From Chloroflexota bacterium (GTDB lineage Bacteria; Chloroflexota; Dormibacteria; Dormibacterales; Dormibacteraceae): a stretch of 5,305 nt of DNA. Under the pieces are notes generated by a model. It ran no database searches and was not told where the DNA came from. It worked only from the letters and a program-made list of their open reading frames with translations. This document shows positions 1 to 4,768 of the stretch, in pieces (position 1 is the stretch's first letter; every line of letters begins with the position of its first letter). A program made the translations under genes and the position numbers. The stretch is taken from positions 1 to 5,305 of the forward strand of contig VBGV01000160.1 in NCBI GenBank assembly GCA_005880755.1. The letters are read 5' to 3'.

Positions 1-1
1 T

Positions 2-253
2 GTGGCCGTGCCTCTCGCAATCATCGGGGCGGCTCTGTTCGCGTCTGGCTCCGCAGCGGTGTGGCCGTTGATCGTGGTCGGCGTGCTCATCCTGCTGCCA
101 ATCGGCCTGGTCGTTTCGGGATTTCTGTCCGCGCAGAGCTCTACGTACTGGACGCTGGCCTTCAGGCGGCTCGACCTCGAGCCGCCCGCGCCGCAGTTCT
201 ACTACCAGCCGGCGCAGCCACCACAGCCAGAGCCGCCTCAGGTCACGTCGTGA
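2..253 (+). CDS. C-terminal part of a multi-pass membrane protein (5' end outside window)
   Basis: The frame is open to the left edge, so the GTG at 2 is probably an internal valine codon and the true start lies upstream. The visible 83 residues hold two hydrophobic stretches, about residues 3-21 and 22-42, with few polar residues, which I read as two transmembrane helices. A short segment with the motif STYWTLAFRRLD follows, then a Pro/Gln-rich tail of about 25 residues rich in PP and PQ pairs, probably extramembrane. The segment resembles the C-terminal end of uncharacterised membrane proteins loosely called glycerophosphodiester phosphodiesterase membrane-domain proteins, but that is recall from a short stretch and not a firm assignment. 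Its TGA stop overlaps the GTG start of the next gene by four bases, implying a shared transcript and coupled translation. The protein is certainly membrane-located; its function is unknown. Confidence 0.7.
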   Translation: MAVPLAIIGAALFASGSAAVWPLIVVGVLILLPIGLVVSGFLSAQSSTYWTLAFRRLDLEPPAPQFYYQPAQPPQPEPPQVTS

Positions 254-408
254 GCGACGAGCTCGACCGCGTCTCGCCGCGCGAAAGCGCGCGCACCAGG
301 GCGCGAGACAAAAAGGTCCGCGGCCCGAAGGTCGTCTCGGTCAACCCGGGCCTGAAGAAGCTGGCTGAGCACCTGGCCGACAAGCGACGCAAGAAGAAGA
401 GCCGCTGA
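250..408 (+). CDS. Small very basic protein, 52 aa, unknown function
   Basis: The GTG start at 250 overlaps the previous stop (GTGA), with a weak AGG-type ribosome site seven or so bases upstream. The 52 residues are dominated by Arg and Lys (about a third of residues), with an acidic patch at the start (SDELD) and a C-terminal KRRKKKSR tail. No hydrophobic segment is present, so it should be cytoplasmic; such a charge could suit nucleic-acid or ribosome binding, which is inference only. Nearly all codons end in G or C, as in the surrounding genes, which supports real coding despite the small size. The same frame extends left to 61, but that part overlaps the membrane protein and is probably a shadow. 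The stop TGA (406-408) overlaps the proposed CTG start of the dehydratase gene. I do not recognise a family. Confidence 0.55.
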   Translation: MSDELDRVSPRESARTRARDKKVRGPKVVSVNPGLKKLAEHLADKRRKKKSR

Positions 409-1382
409 CGACCGACGCGCCGCCGACCGTCTCACCCGAGGATGTCGAGAGCGCCGCCCGCGACCTGCGGCCGTATCTGCCGCCGACGCCGCTCCAGTTC
501 TCGCGCGCCTTCACCGATAAAGCCCGCTGCCAGGTCCACCTCAAGATCGAGTCGGTTCAGCCGATTCGCGCCTTCAAGGTCCGGGGCGCGCTGAACAAGG
601 TCATGCACATCCCGGCCGCCGCAAGAGGCGCCGGCGTCATCACCGCCTCGGCGGGCAATCATGGGCTCGGCGTCGCATACGCCGCCGCGACGTTCGCGAC
701 TCCCGCCACTGTTTACGTGCCCGAGGGAGCCAACCCGCTCAAAGTTGAGGCGATCCGCCGCCTCGGCGCGAGCGTCGTGCCCGCTGGGCGCAACTACAGC
801 GAGGCCAACCTCGAAGCGCTCGCGGCGCAGAAGGAAACTGGAGCGACCTTCGTCCACGCCTACGACGATCCGCAAGTCGTCGCCGGACAGGGGACCATCG
901 GACTCGAGATCCTCGCCGGCCTGGAAGACGTCGACACGGTCCTCGTTCCCATCGGCGGCGGCGGATTGATCGGCGGCATCGCCCTGTACATCAAAGAAAC
1001 GAAGCCGGCCGCGCGCGTCGTCGGCGTCGAGCCGGCCGGCGCCGACGCGATGTACAGGTCGATCAACGCCGGCCACATCGTGACCCTGGACCGCGTCAAC
1101 ACGATCGCCGACGGGCTCGCCGCTTCCGCGCCTTCCGCCCTCACGCTCGACCTGTCCCGGCGCTATGTCGACGAGATCCTCGTCGTGCAGGAGACGGAGA
1201 TGTTGAGAGCGATCCGCCTCCTCTTTCAATGGGAGCATCTCCTTGCGGAACCCGCCGGCGCGGCTGCGCTGGCCGCCCTCCTCTACCATCACCGCGCAGC
1301 GCCGAACGAAAAGGTCGTGGTGGTTCTGTCCGGGGCGAACGTCACCGAAGAGGTCCTGCTGCGCGCCCTCAAGACGCGCTGA
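405..1382 (+). CDS. PLP-dependent threonine/serine dehydratase (ammonia-lyase), short form without ACT domain; probable CTG start
   Basis: Fold-type II PLP enzyme, expected to deaminate L-threonine (or L-serine) to 2-oxobutyrate (or pyruvate) and ammonia in the cytoplasm. With CTG 405 as residue 1, the PLP-lysine motif FKVRGA places the Schiff-base lysine at K58, the same number as I recall for E. coli TdcB. SAGNHG is at residues 82-87, the glycine-rich phosphate-binding loop GGGGLIGG at 184-191, and the C-terminal SGAN motif at 309-312. The length of 325 aa fits the single-domain TdcB-like class (about 330) and leaves no room for an IlvA-type ACT domain. In this frame there is a stop at 366-368 and then no ATG, GTG or TTG before K58; the first conventional start, ATG 603, would delete the lysine. 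CTG 405 overlaps the preceding TGA (CTGA) behind a purine-rich stretch at 391-401. The substrate is uncertain: serine racemase and hydroxyectoine-type EutB share these motifs. Confidence 0.88.
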   Translation: MTTDAPPTVSPEDVESAARDLRPYLPPTPLQFSRAFTDKARCQVHLKIESVQPIRAFKVRGALNKVMHIPAAARGAGVITASAGNHGLGVAYAAATFATPATVYVPEGANPLKVEAIRRLGASVVPAGRNYSEANLEALAAQKETGATFVHAYDDPQVVAGQGTIGLEILAGLEDVDTVLVPIGGGGLIGGIALYIKETKPAARVVGVEPAGADAMYRSINAGHIVTLDRVNTIADGLAASAPSALTLDLSRRYVDEILVVQETEMLRAIRLLFQWEHLLAEPAGAAALAALLYHHRAAPNEKVVVVLSGANVTEEVLLRALKTR

Positions 1383-1420
1383 TCCGGTTACGCTGAACCA
1401 AGCCGTCAGCGATTGAACTT

Positions 1421-1425
1421 GGGGG
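1421..1425 (+). promoter_or_regulatory. Ribosome binding site of the RAM-domain gene
   Basis: A run of five G residues lies seven bases before ATG 1433 and can pair with the anti-Shine-Dalgarno end of 16S rRNA using one G-U pair. It is one of the clearer ribosome sites in the window and supports this ATG. The 50-base gap from the dehydratase stop shows no convincing -35/-10 pair, so co-transcription with the dehydratase is the simpler reading. Confidence 0.5.
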
Positions 1426-1432
1426 TTACACG

Positions 1433-1660
1433 ATGAAGGCCTACGTCCTCATCAACGCGTCGCCTGGGCGCGCCCTGGAGGTGGCCAAAAAGATGGAAGG
1501 CGTCCAGGGCATCTCCGCCGCCGACGCCATCACGGGCGAGTACGACGTCATTGCGGTGTGCGAGGCCCCCGACGTCAACTCCATCGGTTCCCTGATCGTC
1601 GACAAGATCCAGAAAATCGACGGGGTGTTCAAAACAATTACCTGCTTAGCTGTGAAATAG
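1433..1660 (+). CDS. Stand-alone Lrp/AsnC ligand-binding (RAM) domain protein
   Basis: A 75-residue protein consisting only of the effector-binding and oligomerisation domain (RAM, AsnC_trans_reg type) found at the C-terminus of Lrp/AsnC regulators. The predicted beta-alpha-beta-beta-alpha-beta order is visible: strand AYVLINA (residues 3-9), helix around 11-22, then the turn and strand pair with the characteristic G-x-YD signature (ITGEYDVIAV), a second helix from about 48 to 62, and a final strand TITCLAV. No helix-turn-helix precedes it; the ATG with its ribosome site begins directly at the first strand, so it cannot bind DNA as Lrp does. Family members form dimers or higher oligomers and bind amino acids at subunit interfaces. 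It follows the dehydratase on the same strand after 50 bases, so it may sense an amino acid of that pathway; whether it regulates the enzyme in trans is inference. Confidence 0.9.
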   Translation: MKAYVLINASPGRALEVAKKMEGVQGISAADAITGEYDVIAVCEAPDVNSIGSLIVDKIQKIDGVFKTITCLAVK

Positions 1661-1708
1661 CGCCGAGTGCTGCGCGGCCTTATCTGTAGCGCTGGAGGGC
1701 GATCCAGT
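1661..1708. other. Short convergent intergenic segment after the RAM gene
   Basis: Between the RAM stop and repeat copy A I see no gene and no clear terminator. A weak 4-bp GCCG/CGGC stem (1662-1678) and a 5-bp CTGGA/TCCAG stem (about 1691-1706) are present without following T-runs. The heptamer TTATCTG at 1680-1686 recurs at 2001-2007, but may do so by chance. Confidence 0.4.
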
Positions 1709-1937
1709 TCATCGACCTGGCGGTGAAGTAGCGCCGGTGTCGACGGGCTGTTCGGCCAACACTGCAGCCACTTCTGGAAGTCGAGCCAGCCACGGCGCCA
1801 TCGCGGGAATCTCCTGCTCGAAGCTGCCGACCGACGGCGACCAGGTCAGCTCGCGGCGTGAGTGCGAATCGTCGTAGTAGTGCGGCTTGCCGATGACGTC
1901 GACAGCGTAGATGCCGGGCCACACGACCGCGCCTTCC
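1709..1937. repeat. Direct repeat copy A (duplicated 3' end of the SDR gene)
   Basis: Ungapped match at a constant offset of 292 bases to 2001-2229. Bases 1716-1937 (222 bp) differ from copy B at only three positions by eye (1727, 1738, 1759). The last seven bases before the stop (1709-1715) carry three further differences, yet both copies still encode Pro-Gly-Arg-stop. Identity ends abruptly at 1937/1938 on the right. Of the three interior changes two are silent and one is Ala to Thr. This is the secondary copy, because only copy B is joined to a complete gene. Confidence 0.93.
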
Positions 1938-1990
1938 CGTTTATAGGAAGTGGACGCTTGGGGGACGGCCGGAATGAATCCGGCCTGCAT
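1709..1990 (-). pseudogene. Duplicated C-terminal fragment of the SDR gene, in frame with a short unrelated leader
   Basis: A minus-strand frame of 93 codons from ATG 1990 to TGA 1709. Residues from about 19 onward (EGAVVWPG to the end) are the C-terminal ~75 residues of the neighbouring SDR with one amino-acid change. The first 18 residues come from the spacer and match nothing in the SDR. It lacks the Rossmann fold and any active-site residues, so it cannot be an enzyme. There is no good ribosome site or promoter in front of ATG 1990, and a GGCCGGA/TCCGGCC hairpin lies just inside its start region. I read it as a non-functional duplication remnant; the frame may stay open simply because the copy is young. 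A small expressed protein competing with the SDR C-terminus is possible but unsupported. Confidence 0.7.
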
Positions 1991-2000
1991 GCAAGGTCTT
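1938..2000. other. Palindrome-rich spacer between the two repeat copies
   Basis: Sixty-three bases with no match elsewhere in the window. They contain a perfect 7-bp inverted repeat (GGCCGGA 1967-1973, TCCGGCC 1979-1985, 5-base loop) and directly next to it an 8-bp palindrome TGCATGCA (1986-1993). A 5-bp inverted repeat CTTCC/GGAAG (1933-1937, 1946-1950) straddles the exact right-hand junction of copy A. The 7-bp hairpin lies about 15 bases beyond the SDR stop on the minus strand but has no T-run there, so it is not a convincing intrinsic terminator. On the plus strand a short CTTTTA follows 12 bases later, also too weak. The origin of the spacer is unknown. Confidence 0.55.
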
Positions 2001-2229
2001 TTATCTGCCTGGCGGTGACGTAGCGCCGGCGTCGACGGGCTGTTCGGCCAGCACTGCAGCCACTTCTGGAAGTCGAGCCAGCCACGGCGCCATCGCGGGA
2101 ATCTCCTGCTCGAAGCTGCCGACCGACGGCGACCAGGTCAGCTCGCGGCGTGAGTGCGAATCGTCGTAGTAGTGCGGCTTGCCGATGACGTCGACAGCGT
2201 AGATGCCGGGCCACACGACCGCGCCTTCC
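2001..2229. repeat. Direct repeat copy B (3' end of the intact SDR gene)
   Basis: The partner of 1709-1937. It forms the last 76 codons, including the stop, of the intact SDR reading frame on the minus strand. Sequence to the right of 2229 continues the SDR gene with no counterpart beside copy A, so the duplicated unit is the gene's 3' end only. Confidence 0.93.
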
Positions 2230-2957
2230 GGGGTCATCGTCTCGACTCCTAGCGCGCGCAGGTACGCGAGGTCGTACGGAATCGAGGCCACCTCGGCGGC
2301 AAAGCCGACGGCGCGCGCGGCGGAGACCAGGAAGTCGCGCCAGGTCGAATCGAATCCCCCGACCAGGTAGCGGTGCCCGGGCCGGCCGCGATCGGATGCC
2401 GCCAGGCAGGCGCGACCGACGTCCTCGGCGGAGACAAAGGTCTGCTTGGCCTGTCCACCGCCTGGCAGCCACACCCGTCCGTGCACCATGGCCGCCATGA
2501 GGCGGGGCAGGATCCAGTCGCCATCGCCGAACATGCGCGCCGGCCGGACGATGACGACGTCGAGATCGTCCGCTGCCTCGAGCAGCCACTCCTCTTCGAA
2601 GAGCTTCAGCCGCTCGAACGCGTGGACAGGCTTCAGGGCCGACCTCTCGGTGACCCGCGCGAAGTGGTCAGGGCCGTAGACGTCGGCCGTCGACACGTGG
2701 ACCAGGCGGCGCACATGCGCCCTGCGCGACGCCTCGACGACGCGGCTCAAGACGTGCGGTGTTCCTTTTCGGAAACGAAGACGATGCGCCGGCGAGCTCG
2801 TCTCGGCGCAGAAGACGACGACCTCGATGCCGCTGATGGCGTCGGCCAGCGTCTCGTCATCCGCGTCGGCGTTCAGCTCGATGATGGGCACGTCCGCCGC
2901 CAGGGCGCGGGAAACATGGCGCCCGAGAAACTCCCCCGCACCGATGACCAGATGCAA
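2001..2957 (-). CDS. NAD(P)-dependent epimerase/dehydratase-like extended SDR protein with altered catalytic motifs
   Basis: A 318-residue protein of the extended short-chain dehydrogenase/reductase superfamily, starting at TTG 2957. A TAG stop lies only five codons upstream and the first Rossmann strand begins at residue 3, so no other start fits; the ribosome site is poor. The nucleotide-binding motif is GAGEFLG (residues 6-12) where the family has GxxGxxG, so the middle Gly is Glu9. The strand-4 motif VHVSTADVYGP is intact at about 86-96. The catalytic YxxxK appears as F114-ERL-K118, so the Tyr is Phe. VVIVRPARMFG (134-144) and the substrate-domain region FVSAEDVGRACLAA are typical. Members act on nucleotide sugars, sterols or other lipids. 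It lies 34 bases downstream of the acyltransferase, suggesting co-transcription and a lipid-linked role. With both hallmarks altered it may have weak, different or no redox chemistry. Confidence 0.83.
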   Translation of the reverse strand: MHLVIGAGEFLGRHVSRALAADVPIIELNADADDETLADAISGIEVVVFCAETSSPAHRLRFRKGTPHVLSRVVEASRRAHVRRLVHVSTADVYGPDHFARVTERSALKPVHAFERLKLFEEEWLLEAADDLDVVIVRPARMFGDGDWILPRLMAAMVHGRVWLPGGGQAKQTFVSAEDVGRACLAASDRGRPGHRYLVGGFDSTWRDFLVSAARAVGFAAEVASIPYDLAYLRALGVETMTPEGAVVWPGIYAVDVIGKPHYYDDSHSRRELTWSPSVGSFEQEIPAMAPWLARLPEVAAVLAEQPVDAGATSPPGR

Positions 2958-2991
2958 AGCTGACCGATTCTAGGGTCTCGACACCGAGGGC

Positions 2992-3570
2992 CTATTCGCG
3001 GCGGCGCGTTAGGGCCGAGGTGATCGCGGTCCTCACGTTCTCGACCATGCCCGCCACGCGGCGGCTCAGCTCCCACCAAGCCGGCAGGTCGGGCTTGATA
3101 GGCGGCCCGATCGTGACCTCGACGCGGTGGAACGGCCAGAGCGTGTCAGTGCCGCGCACCGCCACGGGACAGATGGGGACGCCCGCATGCAGTGCGAAGT
3201 AGCCGATGCCGTTCTTGAGGGGTCGCAGCGCTCGCCCGCGCGAGTAGCGGCCCTCGGGAAACATGAGCAGCACGCCGCCGCGCTCGAGCACCTCGTACAC
3301 GGTGCGCAGCCCCTGCTCGTCGAGCTCGCCTCTGTTCGGCGAGATGGGAAAGACGCCGATCAGCGGCAGCAGCTTTCGCTTCCACGCGCGGTTGAAGACC
3401 GTCTCGCGTTTGGCCATCGTGTAGATGAGCGGCCGCTCCGGAAAGAACGGGATGATGAAAGCGGGGTCGTACCACGCCTGGTGATTGGCCGCGATGATGT
3501 ACGGGGGCTTGGGGATGTTTTCCACGCCGGTCACGGTGACGCGAAAGATGTGCGTCACGATCCATCCCAC
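2992..3570 (-). CDS. 1-acyl-sn-glycerol-3-phosphate acyltransferase family protein (PlsC-type); N-terminus probably longer
   Basis: PlsC-superfamily acyltransferase, expected to move an acyl chain from acyl-CoA or acyl-ACP to a lysophospholipid or related acceptor at the inner face of the membrane. From GTG 3570 it has 192 residues. Motif I NHQAWYD (H30, D35 of the catalytic HX4D) is followed by a basic segment AKRE near 53-56, then GVFPISPNRGELD around 72-84, motif III FPEGRYSRG (104-112) and motif IV ICPVAVRGTD. All key residues are present. The GTG start gives only 28 residues before motif I. Upstream codons in the same frame read LYLFLRRLV directly into GWIVTHIFRV, which looks like the membrane-associating N-terminal helix of this family, so the true start may be further upstream (see 3571-3694). 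It sits between the hydrolase and the SDR on the same strand, in a likely operon. The acceptor cannot be told. Confidence 0.87.
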   Translation of the reverse strand: MGWIVTHIFRVTVTGVENIPKPPYIIAANHQAWYDPAFIIPFFPERPLIYTMAKRETVFNRAWKRKLLPLIGVFPISPNRGELDEQGLRTVYEVLERGGVLLMFPEGRYSRGRALRPLKNGIGYFALHAGVPICPVAVRGTDTLWPFHRVEVTIGPPIKPDLPAWWELSRRVAGMVENVRTAITSALTRRRE

Positions 3571-3694
3571 CAGCCGCCGGAGGAAGAGGTAGAGCCGCGG
3601 CGGGTCCCACGGCGTCGGGTGGACGAGCGGGTCGAGGGGCGCCCCGACCAGCGCCCGGTACTCGGGGCTTCTGTAACGGGCTTCTTCGGGCGGG
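3571..3694 (-). other. Coding-like sequence upstream of the acyltransferase with no ATG/GTG/TTG start
   Basis: Reading in the acyltransferase frame from just beyond the hydrolase stop, all 41 codons are open and about nine in ten end in G or C. They encode a plausible leader ending in WDPPRLYLFLRRLV. The frame stays open up to a TGA at 3777-3775, inside the hydrolase gene, yet contains no ATG, GTG or TTG before GTG 3570. The only near-canonical starts are CTG at 3651 and CTG at 3573. A CTG start at 3651 would give a 219-residue protein with motif I near residue 56. No clear ribosome site precedes either one. Confidence 0.55.
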
Positions 3695-4600
3695 CTACCG
3701 GTCGAGGAAGGTGTGGAGGACGCGGTTGAACTCCTCTGGCCGTTCGGCCTGCGGCGTATGGCCTGCCCGTTCGATCACCGTGAGCTTGCAGCGTTCGATC
3801 AAGGAGCTGGCACGCTCGGCATGGGCCAGCGGAAAAAGTGGGTCGTCCGCGCCCCAGATCAGCTGGACTGGGATCTTCAGCTCATTCAACCTCTTGGTGA
3901 CGTCGTGGTGGCCACCGAGCAGAGCGCGAGGGTTGATCAGGGAGCGCACCGTGGACAGGTATGCGCTCTGGAATCCGTCCGCCGCATACATCTCGCGCAG
4001 GTCTTCGAGGTAGGTGTCATCCATCGTCGTTTTGAGATCTGAAGACACGCCGGCGTAGCGGCCCGCCACACGCCGGATCACCGCCACGGGTGCCCAACCC
4101 AACGCGTCACGCGTCAGACGCATCATCGCCTCGCCGACCCGTGGGAGTGTGACGAGGCCGTACGCCATCTGAGACATGCGCACCTGAGGGCGGCCGAGAC
4201 CAAGCGTGTTGACGAGGACGAGCTTGCGCACGAGCCTCGGCTGCTCGAGGGCGACCTCGAGCGCGATCCGCCCCCCGAGCGACGTCCCGACGAGCACCAC
4301 CGAGCGAAGGCCGCGGTCTTCTATGTAGCGACGGATGAAGCGCGCGAAATAGGGAATCGAGTAGCGGACGCGCGGCTTGTCGGTGCGGCCGTAGCCCGGC
4401 AGGTCGGGGGCGAACACGCGATGTCGCGCCGCCGTCGCTTCGAGGTTCTGCCGCCACTCCATGTAGCCCGACGACCCCAGGCCGTGGACGAAAACCACGG
4501 CGGAGCCGCGACCGCCATGCATGTGATGCACGCGAAGCGAGCCCATGTCGACGAACCCGGATTGCATCCTCTTCGGCGCCGGTCGGGCCCTCTCGATCAT
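3695..4600 (-). CDS. Alpha/beta-fold hydrolase (esterase/lipase-like)
   Basis: A 301-residue single-domain alpha/beta hydrolase counted from ATG 4600, which follows a GGGCGGG-type purine stretch; an alternative TTG at 4630 would add ten residues. The oxyanion motif HGLG is at residues 39-42 and the DLPGYGRTDKP strand-loop at about 66-76. The nucleophile elbow GTSLGG has Ser107, the acid is probably Asp253 in WGADDPLFP, and His281 is in RAGHTPQAERPEEF. The complete Ser-Asp-His triad predicts an active enzyme cleaving an ester, amide or C-C bond of a small hydrophobic substrate. A helical cap of roughly 100 residues (about 135-230) lies between strands 6 and 7, as usual. There is no signal peptide, so it is cytoplasmic. 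It is followed by the acyltransferase, whose open frame overlaps its last ~80 bases; the pairing suggests acyl or lipid turnover. The exact substrate cannot be read from the motifs. Confidence 0.9.
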   Translation of the reverse strand: MIERARPAPKRMQSGFVDMGSLRVHHMHGGRGSAVVFVHGLGSSGYMEWRQNLEATAARHRVFAPDLPGYGRTDKPRVRYSIPYFARFIRRYIEDRGLRSVVLVGTSLGGRIALEVALEQPRLVRKLVLVNTLGLGRPQVRMSQMAYGLVTLPRVGEAMMRLTRDALGWAPVAVIRRVAGRYAGVSSDLKTTMDDTYLEDLREMYAADGFQSAYLSTVRSLINPRALLGGHHDVTKRLNELKIPVQLIWGADDPLFPLAHAERASSLIERCKLTVIERAGHTPQAERPEEFNRVLHTFLDR

Positions 4601-4768
4601 GAGTGGCCCGCCCGGGAAACCGCTCGCCAATGCATCGGCCTAGGCGCCCGGGCTTCGCTGATGCCGGCGTCGCCTCCTGCGCGCGCTCGGTCACGCATCG
4701 GCGTGATGCGCTCCCTCGCGTGCTCGTCGGCTCCTTGGCACCGGGCGCCGATGCCGCGCCTTGACGAG
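4601..4768. other. Intergenic region between the S51-like and hydrolase genes
   Basis: About 168 bases with no supported gene. A 6-bp inverted repeat CGCATC/GATGCG (4694-4699 and 4705-4710, 5-base loop) is the only clear structure. It could be a hairpin in the mRNA or an operator half-site pair for the downstream hydrolase-acyltransferase-SDR set. I find no convincing -35/-10 pair, but the size of this gap compared with the tight spacing further downstream makes it the likeliest place for that operon's promoter. Confidence 0.35.

Noticed and set aside
432..1292. Long minus-strand ORF (286 codons) opposite the dehydratase
   Set aside because: It is antisense to a gene with all PLP-enzyme motifs, and its Arg/Asp-rich composition is typical of a mirror frame in G+C-rich DNA.
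603..1382. ATG 603 as the dehydratase start
   Set aside because: It would remove the PLP-binding lysine (codon 576-578) and the whole N-terminal part of the fold.
1961..2003. Intrinsic terminator at the 1967-1985 hairpin
   Set aside because: No T-run follows directly on either strand; the nearest short T stretch is too far from the stem.
1680..2007. TTATCTG at 1680-1686 and 2001-2007 as a target-site duplication of an inserted element
   Set aside because: The heptamers do not flank the duplicated segment symmetrically, there are no terminal inverted repeats or transposase, and a 7-base match can occur by chance.
2373..2963. Plus-strand ORF of 196 codons across the SDR gene
   Set aside because: Antisense shadow; the opposite strand encodes a recognisable Rossmann-fold protein over the same bases.
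3127..3729. Plus-strand ORF of 200 codons across the acyltransferase gene
   Set aside because: Antisense shadow with low-complexity His/Arg/Asp-rich content and no recognisable domain.
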